Shown here one piece after another: positions 11,389-23,925 of a stretch of DNA of 64,000 bases (positions within the stretch are counted from its first letter, which is position 1; every line of letters starts with the position of its first letter). This DNA comes from Microstegium vimineum. Taxonomy: Eukaryota; Streptophyta; Magnoliopsida; Poales; Poaceae. Both the position numbers and the translations under genes were made by a program. The notes beneath the pieces are model-generated. The model was not told the DNA's origin and did not search any database. It saw only the letters and a list, made by a program, of their open reading frames with translations. Where the stretch lies: NCBI GenBank assembly GCA_022036555.1, contig CM039119.1, positions 41,791,318 through 41,855,317 of the forward strand, written 5' to 3'.

Positions 11389-12172
11389 CCATCGTTTGTA
11401 TGAAATACAAGGATTGTGCGGACTTGTAAGTGAAATGTATCAAAGCTTTTGTTTATCGGGGCGGTGAGCTTTTATTTCACTTGTATGTCCTTTGATGTCA
11501 GCTGAGTCGTGAGCCGTAGCGATGAATCGTTTGGCCTTTGGTCTCAAATGGTCCATATCGTAGGGCTAGAGTCACTGCACGCGTAGGATACATAAGGACT
11601 CCCAAGGAGGCACACTGCTGACAACCCGCAGCGCAGAGGGCGAGCAGCTCATGCACGCTTAGGGAGATGCCAGGGACAGGGCCTTTTCCGAGAGGCTCGA
11701 TCGTGGCATGACCAGGGCCTATGGAGACCGTTCCTACAGACACTGGGCGAAAAGCCATGCTGCTTGTAGAGTCGTCGACCGTACCATGGTCGTATACAGA
11801 TTCTGGGCACATAACCTCATGGCTCCCGACCCGAGTGGTATCGCCTGGCTTCTGGGGAAATACGACTTGGGAGGCCTATCGATGTAATCATAGCGTTTAG
11901 GGTGGCTACTTCTATTCGCTATGGTTCATCGACAGGCCAGCTTCGGGAGCTTTCTGGTTATGGCCAGGCTGTTTGGAGAAACGCCTTATCGCGTTTTGGA
12001 GAGGTCGTCGAACACTGTGGGAGTGTTTTGGAGAGGTCGCCGAACGTCGCGTGCGTTTTGTAGAAGTCGTCGAACGCCGTAGATGTTTTGTAGAAGTCGT
12101 CTTAATGAAAAAGGTGTATGGGAAGAATGTCAAACTTTTATTGATACGGGTGAGGTACATGGTATAAGTATT

Positions 12173-13385
12173 TTATGCGTAGAAGCGCCTAAGATGCTCT
12201 ATGCTCCATGAGTTGGGGACATCGACGCCTTCCTGGTCTGCGAGCCAATACGACCCTGGTCGGGTGACTTCTTTGATGACGTAGGGACCTTCCTAGTGTG
12301 AAGAAAGCTTGTGCATGCCTTCGGGCTTGAGCTTCCTCTTGAGGACGAGTTCTCCTACGGTGAACGATTTATAGTTGACATTACCGTTGTAGTATCGGCG
12401 AACACCTTCCAGGTACTTCGCCATCCGTACGCATGAGGTTAACCTCTGTTCTTCGAGACGATCGAGGTCGTCGATCCGAACCTGATCGGATGTCTCTTCG
12501 TCGTAGTACTCTACGGGTGGAGAGCCAAAGGCGGCGTCGGTTGGGATTACACCTTTGGAGCCGAAAACCATGAAGTACGGGGAGACGCCGGTGTTGCGAC
12601 TGGGCTGAGTACGTAATCCCCATAGTATTGCGGGTAGTTCTCGTAGCCAGCGATCTGGGTTTTTTCTTCCTCTTGGTATAACTGTTTCTTGAGTGCGTCT
12701 AGTATCATTCCATTAGCACGCTCGGCTTGGCCGTTTGCTCTAGGGTGAGCGATGGAGACATATTTGACCAGTATTCCGTTATCTTCGCAAAAATCCCAGA
12801 AGAGGTTCCCGGTGAAGTTCGACCCTAGGTCGGTGATGATTGAATTTGGTACGCCGAATCGGTGTATGATTTCGTCAATGAACGCGACTGTGTTTCCGAC
12901 TGAGGCTTTGGTGATCGGCTTGAACTCGATCCATTTGGAGAATTTGTCGACGGCTACACAGATCCACTTGAAGTTTGTCGGCGCTGGTCGGAATGGACTG
13001 AGCATATCGAGACCCCAACAGGCAAAGGGCCAGAAGGCTGGTATTACTTGAAGTTCCTGGGCGGGAAGGTGAGCTTGTTTGGCGAAGAATTAGCATCCCT
13101 TGCAGGTTCGCACCATTTGCTCTGCGTCGGCGACCACTGTGGGCCAATAAAACCCTGCTCGAAAAGCTTTCCGTACCAGCATCTTTGCGGCAGCATGATT
13201 TCCACATGCGCCGGCGTGGATATCTTGTAGGATCACAACGCCATCTTCCTTGGAGACGCACTTTTGTAGTGCTTTAAACTTGGAATTCTTCCTCATCAGC
13301 GTACCGTCGATGAGGACATAGTTGTGAGCTCGTCGGGTTAGTTGCTCCGCTTCTGTCTCATCCGATGGCACCACATTGTTGGAGA
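12173..13385 (-). pseudogene. Tat gypsy integrase
   Basis: The minus strand encodes the zinc-binding HHCC domain (about 13090-13374, ending VRTCKGC) and the catalytic core (12547-13005), with VDKFSKWIE, ITDLGSNF and a later AERANG carrying the DDE residues. The C-terminal tail finishes at a stop at 12173-12175 after the phrase EHLRRFYA. There are in-frame interruptions, one of them where the context suggests a Trp codon became TAG near 12296. Integrase would insert the cDNA copy, but this copy cannot be translated through. Confidence 0.88.
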
Positions 13386-13639
13386 GATACTGAATAAAAT
13401 CATCTCGCCAGTCAAATGGTCGGCTAGCGTTTGCGGCGACCAGCGTGTTAGCTTGTGGTGGTGGTACGTCATCGGGTGGAGCTTCATATTTATCGGCGAT
13501 TGATGGCTCACGTAGGTCTTAGACGAAGACTCCTGCTGGGATGGGGGATCGCTATGATCCTAGTTTGGACAATTCATCTGTTGCCTGGTTTCGATCACGC
13601 GGAACGTGGTGATATTCGATCCCGAAGAATTTGCCTTAT

Positions 13640-13990
13640 AGCTTTCGAATGGCGGCGCAATATGTGTCCATCTTCTCATTGGAACAATTTCATTCTTTGT
13701 TGAGCTGGTTGATCACAAGGGCTGAGTCACCGTTGACGATGATGCGCTTTATGCCGAGTTCACTTGCGATGCGGAGCCCGTGTAGTGCTGCCTCGTATTC
13801 GGCGGCGTTGTGCAGGACGTAGCGAATCTTATCTCCGGACGGCGATATGAATAGTAGGTCGGCGCCTGCTCCATGAATGGACAGTGACCCATCGAAGAAT
13901 AAAGTCCAATGCTCGGGGGCTTCGGTGTTTACTGGGACCTGGATGTCGGTCCATTCGGCGATGAAGTCAGCGAGTGCTTGTGACTTTATT
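13640..13990 (-). pseudogene. Second (archaeal-type) RNase H of the Tat element
   Basis: The minus strand encodes FFDGSL, AAEYEAALHGL and VNGDSALVI, the three acidic motifs of an additional RNase H located between the normal RNase H and integrase. This extra domain is a hallmark of Tat-lineage gypsy elements. A stop near 13988 separates it from the upstream RNase H. Confidence 0.85.
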
Positions 13991-14001
13991 CTATGACGCC
14001 C

Positions 14002-15250
14002 CTAGAAAGCTATATTGAATGTTCCTAGTTCCACCGCCCATTTGATTATTCGTCTGGTAGCGTCCTTGTTGCGCAGAATGTCGCCTAGCGAGAATTCGGT
14101 GACGACTGTCACCTTAGATGGTCGTTGAAAGTAGTGCCGGAGTTTGCGTGCGGTGATGAGGACCGCGTATAACAGCTTCTGCACCTGGGGATATCTTGTT
14201 TTTGATTCGTTAAGCACCTCGCTTGCAAAGTAGCATGGTCGCTGGACCGGGTAGGCGTGTCCGCTTTCTTCACGTTCAACCACCATGACGGTGCTGACGA
14301 CTCGGTTAGTAGCGGCGATGTAAAGCAACATTGGTTCGTCTTCCTTGGTGCGACAAGGACAGGTGGTTCGGTGAGGTATCGCTTGAGGTCAGCGAATGCA
14401 CGATCCGCATCGTCATTCCATGCGAACTTTTGCCCGCCCTTCAAGAGTCCGAAGAACGGAAGGCCTTTTTCACCGAGGCGAGAGATGAAGTGGTTCAGGG
14501 CAGCCATGCACCCAGCGAGTTTCTGTACATCTTTGACGTTAGACGGAGGCTTCATTTGAAGAACTGCGGCAGTCTTTTCCGGATTGGCCCGAATGCCAGA
14601 TCGACTGACGATGTTGCCCAGCAGGTTTCCTGACGATGCGCCGAAGATGCATTTCTTTGGGTTTAACTTCCACCTGAACTCGTTGAGGGCCTTGAAGGTT
14701 GCCTCTATGTCGGCGATCAATGTCTCTGCGGAGTGTGTTTTTATGACTACGTTGTCTACGTAGGCCTCTACCTTTCCTGAAATGAGTTCCTTCAAGCATT
14801 CTTGTATAGCGCGCTGGTATGTGGCGCCGGCGTTTTTTAGCCCGAAGGACATTGTTGTATAGCAGTAGGCGCCGAAAGAAGTTATGAACGATGTTTTTAT
14901 CTGGTCTTCCACCTTCAGCGCTATTTGGTGGTAGCCGGAGTAGCAGTCGAGGAAGGAGAGGAGTTCGCATCTAGCGGTGGATTCAACGACTTCGTCGATA
15001 CGCGGAAGAGGGAAAGGGTCAGGAGGGCAGTGCTTGTTGAGACTCGTATAGTCGACACACATTCTCCATTCATTATTCTTTTTCCTTGCAAGTACCGGAT
15101 TGGTAAGCCAATTGGGATGATTTACTTCATTAATGAACCCTGCAGCTAAGAGCCGGGTTATTTCAGTTTTAATGGCCTCTTTTCAGTCTGGTGCAAACCT
15201 TCTAAGCTTCTGACGAGTTGGTTTGGGCCCTTCGACCACGTTCAGCGAAT
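14002..15250 (-). pseudogene. Tat gypsy reverse transcriptase and first RNase H
   Basis: Reverse transcriptase runs from about 15250 to 14400 with CVDYTSLNK, LDCYSGYHQI, FGLKNAGATYQR and a YVDNVV catalytic motif (YVDD changed to YVDN). RNase H follows at 14331-14002 with YFASEVLNE. The N-terminal part is broken by a stop near 15185, where a Trp is expected. The frame also breaks near 14331, between reverse transcriptase and RNase H. Loss of the second catalytic Asp would by itself disable the enzyme. Confidence 0.88.
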
Positions 15251-15252
15251 GT

Positions 15253-16297
15253 TCAGCACGATCGCGAGGGACTCTGGCATGTCTGCCGGTTTCCAAGCAA
15301 AGATGTTGATGTTGCGCCACAGGAAGCTGACGAGCGTGCTTTCTTGTTCGGGGTCAAGGTTGGCGCCAATGACGGCGGTCTTCTCAGGGTCGTCGTCGTC
15401 CAGGGCCACCGTCTTCGTTTCTCTGGATTTCTTCGAGGCGCGCGTAGTCGGGGCTCCGGGATGTCGAAGTCCCTTGCTTGGGGCTTGGCCGCGTCGAACA
15501 GACAGATTTGGGTACCGCGCTGGTGTTCCCGCTTGGTCGCGCCCTTGATCGTTTCTTGCTCGCATTCATAGGTGACCTGAAGATCGGAGTGGAGGTTGAT
15601 GACTCCTTGTGGCATCAGTATCTTAAGCACAAAGTAGGTATAGTGCGGTATCGTCATGAGCCTCGAGAGCACAGGTCGTCCGAGGATAGCGTCGTACGGA
15701 GTATCAAGGTCGGCGACCACAAAATCAACAGGTTCTTCGCGGACTAGGAGATCGGACTCAAATCGTACCGGGAGGGTGATTTGTCCGGACGGCTTCGAGC
15801 TTTCGCCGGGAATTATACCGTGCAAGGAGAAGTTCGCCGGGCAGATACTTCTTTCCCGAAACTCGAGTCGTTGGAGCGTGCTTGGGAAAATAATGTTGAG
15901 GGAGCTCCCCCCCCCATCGACGAGTATTCTTTTGAAGAAGCTGGTCGAGACAGCTGCGCTGACGACCAGGGTAGTCGTGACGTATCTGGTGATCGTCTCT
16001 GGAGAAATCGATTCGGCGTTTTGTCCAATCTGAAGGAGGGACATGAACGCTATTGTTGTTAGTAAGAGCTCGGAGGCGCTTACCATTGCCACCTGGGTGT
16101 CCACGGAATATGGGAAAGATGCGCGTAGCCTTCGTGAAGTTGGTGGTCGGAGCTTCCGTCGTGTCCTCTCTTAAAGGGTTGTTGCCTGGTCGCTTCGTGT
16201 CCGCCTTGCTTTGGATGGCCTCCTTGAGGGCGATACACTCCCGCATCGTGTGTTTTCTTTGTCCGTGGAGGAGGCAAGGGCCATCGAGGACCACCAT
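15253..16297 (-). pseudogene. Tat gypsy gag zinc-knuckle end and protease
   Basis: The upstream part (16297 to about 16200) encodes C..H....H....C, a gag nucleic-acid knuckle (CLLHGQRKHTMREC). Protease follows with VDGGSS at the active site and the typical YDAILGRP. The two parts are now in different frames, which overlap at 15758-16104. The active-site triad reads DGG instead of D[ST]G. Confidence 0.8.
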
Positions 16298-16321
16298 GTG
16301 GATGTTGCCGTGTCGGCGCTT

Positions 16322-16708
16322 TCACCCGGTGCTAGGGCTAGCGAAGTCGGGCGGCGAACGGTGTTGTGGAGCTCTCGAGGTGTTCTTCTTGTGCGTGACC
16401 GACGCATGAGGACGAAGTCGGCGACGAGCGGCGTCGATGAGGCCGAGGCAATCGGCGAGGTCTTCATCGACCTGGTCAACAGTGCTCGCGAGGTTGTTAG
16501 GAGCAACGCGATCTGGAGTGCTTCGAGCCATCTTGGTGGTTAGATCTTCAACTGGAAGAGGGTTTGGAGCGGGAAGCCACGTGGGTTCTGCGGTCTCTGA
16601 GACGGAGACGGTGCCATGGATAGTCCAGACCATAGATCCAATCTGGAGGGTGGCGCCGCCCGCGGGGATGACCATGGATCCGGGAAAAGTAACCGCTTGA
16701 CGAGCCAT
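16322..16708 (-). pseudogene. Tat gypsy gag N-terminus, core deleted
   Basis: This begins MARQAVTFPGSMVIPAGG just inside the primer site, a usual gag start for this lineage. It runs about 129 codons to a stop, and the gag zinc knuckle starts within 30 bases. The roughly 1 kb capsid/retrotrans-gag core expected between them is absent, so an internal deletion has occurred. Confidence 0.7.
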
Positions 16709-16725
16709 GGAGTCGATGCACACAC

Positions 16726-16745
16726 CCCCTACCTAGCGCGCCAAC
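16726..16745 (-). other. Primer binding site of the Tat gypsy element
   Basis: On the minus strand GTTGGCGCGCTAGGTAGGGG directly follows the 5' LTR end (CA at 16746 on the plus strand). I do not assign the tRNA. Confidence 0.6.
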
Positions 16746-17231
16746 TGTCGACGAAATATGCGTCGCAGTCTACCTAGGGGGTACCCTACGGTAGTAGATT
16801 GTAGGCGGAGGTGTGGCGACGACGATCAAACATAACACAGAGAGCGTAGACACAGCGATTTATACAGGTTCAGGCCGGCAAATCGTCGTAATACCCTACG
16901 TCCTGTATTTTGGTGGCTGGATTGATATGAGTATTAGGTTACACGAGATGTAGATGAGATCTGAGACAGAGTTTTGGAGAGTGTCCCTGCTCGCCTTATA
17001 TAGCTGGGGAGCAGGGTTACAGTTTTCATATCCTAACAGATTACGATCGGTCCCTCAAGGCAAGGGATCCGAGTCTATCTACTAGGATCTTCTTGGCGAG
17101 CAAGACTTCTTCGGAGTCCCTGGCGAGCACGACGGGCTGGTCTCGTGCCGCAGTGCCTCGCGAGCGGGGCCGTTTTCCGATCGGCAGACCCATAAGGTCG
17201 TTGGGGATATGCCGAGGTAATATCCCCAATA
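16746..17231 (-). repeat. 5' LTR of the Tat gypsy element
   Basis: The inner end is TG...; the outer end reads ATA where the other LTR has ACA. It pairs with 7353-7840. Confidence 0.92.
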
Positions 17232-17420
17232 TTTCCTACGAACAATATTAAACAAGGCTAGATACTTTAACTTAAGAGGTTCATTGCCAAGCCATTTATC
17301 TTCCCAAAATATAATTTAAGAGCCATCCTTTAGCTTGAAATAACCAAGACTAAGAAACTGTTCCTTTACATTCCGGTGTACACAATTTCATATGTTTCTT
17401 AGGCTTCCAACAACCATGTG
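17232..17420 (-). pseudogene. LINE reverse transcriptase C-terminal region (first part)
   Basis: Starts with the TSD TTTCC (17232-17236). The minus strand encodes LGYFKLKDGS, a stop, then IIFWEDKWLGN, the conserved W-x-D-x-W stretch preceding zf-RVT in plant LINEs. The reading phase continues at 7352 once the gypsy and one TSD are removed. Confidence 0.8.
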
Positions 17421-18280
17421 CTAGCTACCCAAAAACACATAGTTTTTTTAACGTTAAAATCTATGTGTTTTACATGAATCCAACACACATGTATTGGTTT
17501 GTGGTAAAACACACGGTTGTACAGTAGACAACCTCTCTATATATATAATATAGATATGTGGTGTTACTGGCTTGCTAGATTCCCATCTTACAATGTCCCT
17601 TCCTAGATCTAGCAGTAGTGGTGCTGGCAGTGCTAGATTGATTGTCCTTGACAATCGACGACGAGGCCGTAGTTGATGTTCTTCCAACGTTTGTCAAATG
17701 TGATTTTAGAAGTTCTTGTGGCATTAGATCATGCGGCATTTCTAAGTTTTGGTGCCTATTGTTTAAGGATAATTGACAAGGGTTATTTCCCTTTGGCTAT
17801 TGTCTGCAGTATTATATAAGTTGCAATGGGTTGAAGATTGTTATTTTATATACTCTAGCTTAATTATATCTCTTTGGGCACGTAAACATAGATATATAAC
17901 AGTGCTACCTTATTACCTTATATGAATAGAATCTCTTCCTCTTCGCAAAAAAAAAACAATATATATAATGCAAGTTTTGTTCAGATGTGTTACAGGATTA
18001 AAAGACTAATTGTAATAACCAGTTGCACTAATTAATTAATTTAATTTAAGACGTGTTTGTTTTAAAAGGCAAACTAATTCGCACGTGTTGATTGGTTGAT
18101 CCGTTCCGTTCCACGGGTTCATGCACATACGCAGAGCCACGAGGGCATGCGTGGAGACCGCGCGCAGACCGTGTATCATTGGTAGAAATGACGTTAGGTA
18201 CGTAGTACATATCGACTTCATTCATAGTACGTTTCCCGTCAAAGGGAACTATATTATATACATAAAATTTCCAAATGGAG
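17421..18280. other. Intergenic sequence upstream of RLK copy 1
   Basis: No gene is recognised. The AT-rich stretch 17700-17960 ends in a run of A (17946-17955) and could be the 3' end of another degraded retroposon. The stretch at about 18050-18160 (GTTGATCCGTTCCGT..., GAGCCACGAGGG) recurs at about 25395-25455, in the 5' flank of RLK copy 2, so the duplication includes upstream sequence. Confidence 0.5.
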
Positions 18281-18283
18281 GAG

Positions 18284-18295
18284 CATATATATAAG
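18284..18295 (+). promoter_or_regulatory. TATA-like element of RLK copy 1
   Basis: CATATATATAAG lies about 100 bases upstream of the start codon, a usual position for a plant core promoter with a short leader. Confidence 0.5.
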
Positions 18296-18391
18296 CATGA
18301 GGCCATCGCCGTTAATCGTAAGAGAAGCAGGCCAGCACGCAAATACTACTAGCAGGATCGGAGGGGGTGCTCCTCGTCGCGAGTAGTCTGA

Positions 18392-21300
18392 ATGGCGTTC
18401 TTGGTTTTATTTGCTGCATTTTTGGTGTTAGCCACCCCGCCGGTTCATGTCGTCGGGCACGGAACAGGTTTTAAAAAATTTCGCTCTCTCGTTTCATTAA
18501 TTCATTCATTATTAACCCAATCATACATGCGAGTAGAGTAATATTGAGCTAGCTGAGGCAGACATGTAATTTGGATTGTAAAGAAAGTAGTTATTTGTTA
18601 ATAATTATTATGTATTTTAAATTCAAAACAGATGCATTATTAGATCAGAAGATATAGCAGTAAATAAATGTAAGCATGCCCGTAATTAATAATATAATAT
18701 ATTATATTATTTGCAGGCTTCTTGAGCATCGACTGCGGCAGCTCGGGGAGCTACACGGACAGCAACACAGGCATCGATTACGAACCCGACGGGGAGTACG
18801 TGGACGGCGGCGCTGGCGAGAACCACAGGCTATCGGCCGAGTACGACAGCAATTTCCCCCGTTATCAAACGCTGAGGAGCTTCCCGTCGGGTCTGCGGAA
18901 CTGCTACGCGCTGCCCACCGTGGCCGGGACGAAATACCTGCTGCGGGCAGAGTTCGAGTACGGCAACTACGACGGCAAGAACAGCTCGTCGCTGGAGTTT
19001 GACCTGTACCTGGGGGCCAACCGCTGGCGCACCGCAAAGCAGCTGGAGTTCGGGGACGAGCACGAGGTGATCTTCGTCGCGTGGGCAGGGTGGGCCCCCT
19101 TCTGCCTGGTCAACACCGGCCGCGGCACGCCGTTCGTCAACGTCGTGGAGCTCAGGCCGCTGGGTGCGCTGCTCTATACGCAGGCCGCACCGGGCCTCTT
19201 CTGGACAACGTACAAACGGCTAAACATGGGGGCAAGCAGTTTCACACGGTACGTACGTTTAATATATATATATATATATATAATCTCTGGGGGGAACACA
19301 AGAAGTAGTTATCAACCATAAGTCCATAACCCATTCTGAGTTACACGTACGATGATTTGGTGATGAAGGTATCCTGGCGATCAATACGACCGTTTTTGGT
19401 CGACGGTGGAGAATGTTAACCCACGGTGGGTGAACCTGTCGGCCCCTGCAGGGTCTATTAATGTGGCCATAGATTCCCCCGTGCCGTCGGCCGTTCTGGA
19501 GACGGCCGTCGCGGCGGCGGCCAACGACACGGCGCTGACAGCCATAACGTGGCACGACGACAGCAAGTACTCGTTTACGACGCTGGAGCACTACGCCGAC
19601 TTCCAGAACACCCAGCTCCGACAGTTTGACAGCTACTCTGGAACGGTATACCCGTCGCTCAGGCCCCCGTACATGAGTGGAGCCAGTCTGTACACAGAAT
19701 CCTACAAGGCTACCGACGGCAACTACAACATCACTCTGGTTGCGACCAACGCCTCCGTGCTGCCTCCCATGATCAATGCGCTCGAGATCTACCTTCGCGT
19801 CCCGTACGAGAACCCGACGACACTCCCGAGTGACTGTAAGTCCTCCTTCCTCTGTCTCTCTGTTTACCTCCAATCCAATCCCAATCGTAAAACTGTAAAA
19901 GGGCCTTGCAAATGTTGACCTTCTGTCCGTCTTGACCCTGCGCTCCCAACGTGCTCGATAGAATGTCGCTCAAGGTTATGGGTCATGGCATTGATGAACT
20001 GGGTCTAACGATGAGGCCAAGATATATATATAGAAGAATGGTTTGCCAAAAAATCTGCTTTGAGTTGATTCCTCCCACCCACCCCCATTTCCATCCCTTG
20101 TAGATGCAATAATGGTTCCGGAAATCATGTATCCGGGTGAACTCAACACCCAGTTCCCCCCAAACATATATAAGTCCTCACCTTATTTTCTTGCATGCCA
20201 GTTGACGCCATCATGGCTATCAAAAAGGAGTATGGAGTGACGAAAAACTGGATGGGTGATCCATGTTTCCCAACCAATTATACTTGGGAGGGCGTGAAAT
20301 GCAGCAATACAAGTGGTACCACTACGAGGATAACATCGCTGTGAGTATCTGGAACATTATTTAGAAGGTTCCGCACCATGATATTAATTGTGTTAGTATA
20401 TTATTAGCGCCTTTCATTTATGTTGAATTGCAAATTCTCATGCAGAAATCTATCCAACAGCTATTTGCATGGCACGATATCTAAGAATTTTTCACTGCTC
20501 ACGGCACTCCAAAATTTGTAAGTGCTATCTAACAGACTCGATCTACTTTCATTATTTATGTGCTCAGAGTCCACGTTCCATGGGATCATGACTGATGTTT
20601 ACAGTCTGCAACCTATGATCACTGTATAAGTTAGGTCCAACATGTTAGTTTATTGGATCAGTCCAGAGATTTGTCGTAATGAATCCACATTACAGTTACA
20701 GGCCTCTGTAAAGTAACAATGCCATACACCACTCTCACTTAGTCCAAGTCACTGGTGCATATGTATGTGAGGATGTTTTGTTCGGTTCTAAAACGTGGAG
20801 TTAGCATGGTCATCTTTTCCAGTTAATAAATTAAGTCACTCTCTCTGGTTAAATTTCACAATGTGTAATTTACCTTCCTCTATAGCTTTCATCAAACAGC
20901 TCCATCAAATTTAAATGGATATGGTGCAATTAGAAAATCTGTTGATGAGCCACAGTATTGGTCAGGATCATGTTCCCAACGGCTGAGCTATAATAAGGCT
21001 TTTACTTCCAAACATTAGCTTGACATGTCATAAATCATGCAATAGAATGGTAAAACCTAGGGGGTTTTTTTTCAAATTCCCTTCATATAGAGTTTGAATC
21101 GACTCCTATGTCAAATTATCAATGGCTGAAATTTTGAACCCCGCTTGCTCACACTCTGCAAATGTTTCAGGGATTTATCTTACAACAGCTTAAGTGGTTC
21201 CATACCTGATTCCATACCAAGTTTGAATTCCCTAAGAGTTCTGTAAGTATATATTTGTTGCAAATAATTACCAATCCAAGGACTTTACTAATTACCTTTC

Positions 21301-23581
21301 ACTTTCTACAGAAATGTATCTGGCAACCAGCTCAGTGATGACTCCCTATGTAAAAATTATACTGGGTCACTTATTTTCAGGTTTTGATTTTCTTCTTAAT
21401 GTTTCTTTTTCCCATTAATGTTCTTATGAACTTTTGGATAGTATATCTGTTTCTAGGATCTCTAACGAGCAGTCAAAGACAAACTCCCTCTCCGAGAGTA
21501 AACTCTGACCTTGTTGTCTGATGTATTACAGACATGATTCTAGTAAAAGTACGTGCAACAAAAAGATAACTGCATCAAGGAAAAGCACGGTTATCTTAGT
21601 TGCTTCAGTTGTGGTTGCTGCGGTGGCTGTAACTGCTATTGTTCTTGCATGTTTCATCTGTAGGGAAAAAAGGAAATCTGCTGGTGTGCATCCTGTCGCT
21701 CTATTATGTATTACCATGTATGTGTATTTTCATTTTATTATTCTTATGTCATAATTTTGCAACCAGTTTCTATAGATGATCACACAAGAAATGCACAACT
21801 CGAGATTGCTCCAAGAAGTAGAACAGATCAAGGGGATCACCTGCAAGATAAGGAGAATAGGCGGTTCACATATAAGGACCTGGAAAAGTTCACTGATAAT
21901 TTTAAACAGTTCATAGGACAAGGAGGCTTTGGAGTTGTCTATTTTGGCCATTTAGAAGATGGCACTGAGGTTGCTGTCAAGATGCGTTCTGAGTCTTCAT
22001 CACATGGGCTAGATGAGTTTTTAGCTGAGGTACCAAATTTTGAGTCAGCATGATTTACTCATGAGTCATGACACTTTTTTTTTTGAAATAAATGAGTCAT
22101 GACACATTAGAAATGCATGGCTTACATGTGAATCAACTGCATGAGCCACATCACAGAAGGAGCTTATATGGCAACTAATATATCTTTCCTATGTTTGTAA
22201 TCTGGTTACGTTACGTAGGTTCAGAGCTTGACAAAGGTGCATCACAGGAACATCGTTTCTTTGGTTGGTTACTGCTGGGAGAAAGATCATTTAGCACTTG
22301 TTTATGAGTACATGTCTCAAGGCAATCTTTATGATCATCTGAGAGGTTTGACTTCCTAACTTATTTGACAAATCTAATTGTATTACTTATCATGTCTGCA
22401 TTTAAAATAGTTCTGTGTACATTGCTGGTCAAGTTTGACCATTCAAATTTTAAAGCTTCATTTATTTCCAAATAGTGGCACTATTGATTAAGAAATGAAC
22501 AACTATTTGACTGTTTTAAAATGGCACGTGCAATATCTTCTGAACTTCTGTGAAGTTGTTAACACAGTTGTGCTCTGTTAATACAATGAAGGTAAAATTG
22601 CTGCTGCTGAAACCTTGATGAGCTGGGGATCACGTGTACAAATAGTGCTCGAAGCTGCACAAGGTATGCTCAGTGAAATACACGCGTATATCAAACTCAA
22701 TTTGTTTTTAAGCAAATCTGCCATTTGTTCTTCTTTCCATTCACCTGCTGGCATTATTCCTGTTGTAGGTCTGGATTATTTGCACAAAGGATGCAGCCCA
22801 CCAATAATTCACCGGGATGTGAAGAGCAGCAACATTCTACTGGGTCAGAATCTGCAAGCTAAAATAGCAGATTTGGGACTTAGCAAAACATATATTAGTG
22901 ATGGCCATACTCACATTTCAGCCACAGCAGCTGGCACGGCTGGCTACATGGACCCAGAGTATGTCTCTCTTCCCTCTGTATGCTATAACATTTTTTGGTA
23001 CTACTTTGATACTTTCATTCCATGTTTCTTGTATTCCAATTTCCTACGTATATATTGTTCGCAAAAAAAAATCCTAAGTATATATTTATAATATGCAGGC
23101 TGGAAAGAAAACCAGCATTTGTTTTGTAAAACAGCACTGATGTCCTTGGTTGGTTACTGCTGTTTCTTCCAGGTACTACTTCACCGGAAGGCTCACCGAG
23201 AGCAGCGACGTGTACAGCTTCGGAGTGGTCCTACTCGAGGCAGCCACCGGCGAGCCTCCGCTGGTGCCAGGCCAGGGCCACATCGTCCAGCGCGTCAAGC
23301 AGAGGGTCTCCGCCACCGGTGACATCGGCTCGGTCGCCGACCCGAGGCTCGGAGCCGCCTACGACGTCAACTCGATGTGGAAGGTGGTCGACACCGCCAT
23401 GGCGTGCACGGCGGAGTCCGGCGCCGGGAGGCCGACCATGGGCGAAGTGGTGGCGCAGCTCAAGGACAGCCTCGCGCTGGAGTATGCTCGCGACAACGAC
23501 GACCGTAGCGTCCCGGTGAGCATCGCCGCCAGCGACAGCGCGGCTTTGATGATGTCCGGGTTTGGTCCGTCGGCGAGGTGA
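18392..23581 (+). CDS. Malectin-like LRR receptor-like serine/threonine kinase, copy 1
   Basis: A plasma-membrane receptor kinase of the LRR-I class (At1g51850/SIRK/FRK1-like). Exons: 18392-18467, 18717-19248, 19369-19835, 20202-20340, 20446-20517, 21171-21242, 21312-21380, 21532-21683, 21767-22029, 22219-22345, 22592-22663, 22769-22958, 23173-23581. All introns are GT-AG, phases agree, and the total is 2640 bases (879 residues), the usual family length. Order: signal peptide (MAFLVLFAAFLVL), malectin-like domain (about residues 26-360), short LRR region built of 72-base exons, transmembrane helix (about 495-517), kinase. Kinase motifs: GQGGFG (about 577), VAVK Lys (about 598), HRDVK (Asp about 697), DLG in place of DFG (about 715), GTAGYMDPE. 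It is an RD kinase and looks functional. The ligand is unknown. Confidence 0.93.
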
Positions 23582-23755
23582 AGCTGTACATCAGCGCATG
23601 GACTTGGGTCTGAGTTTGGTTCGTTCCTGGTGCCTGGTTCTCTACACACTCCTCCACAATACTACGTTTCCAACGGCTTCATTGCGCTTTTTGTTTTGTT
23701 GTATCTACATATGTGTACAGTTAGAAGATTTTATCAATGTAATATTAGAACTATA

Positions 23756-23925
23756 TGATTTAATCTGTTGGTTATTATTTATAATCCACAGTGAAGTGTA
23801 GATAATACCAGGATTTTGATTTAATTTTTTGGTTACTATTTCTAATCCATTGTGAAATGTAAATAATATCGGGATTTTCATTTAATTTGTTGGTTAGTAT
23901 TTCTATTCCATAGTGATATGGACAA
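23756..23925. repeat. Tandem repeat of about 62 bp, nearly three copies
   Basis: Units starting near 23758, 23818 and 23880 share ATTTAATTTGTTGGTTA and ATTTCTAATCCA...GTGAA. It lies just downstream of RLK copy 1, around its likely polyadenylation region (AATGTAATA near 23736). Confidence 0.75.

Larger units (their letters stand above)
7353..17231 (-). mobile_element. Tat-lineage Ty3/gypsy retrotransposon, nearly full length but defective
   Basis: Two 486-488 bp LTRs flank about 8.9 kb and are bounded by TSD TTTCC. Reading on the minus strand: 5' LTR, primer site, gag remnant, protease, reverse transcriptase, RNase H, a second (archaeal-type) RNase H, integrase, then a long 3' region carrying an antisense ORF, a polypurine tract and the 3' LTR. 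The dual RNase H and the antisense ORF with a 'putative gypsy type transposon' domain mark the Tat lineage (RIRE2/Grande-like). Several in-frame stops, a frameshifted antisense ORF and a missing gag core show it is dead. The LTRs differ at roughly 40 positions by eye (about 92% identity). It is inserted inside a LINE. Confidence 0.92.
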
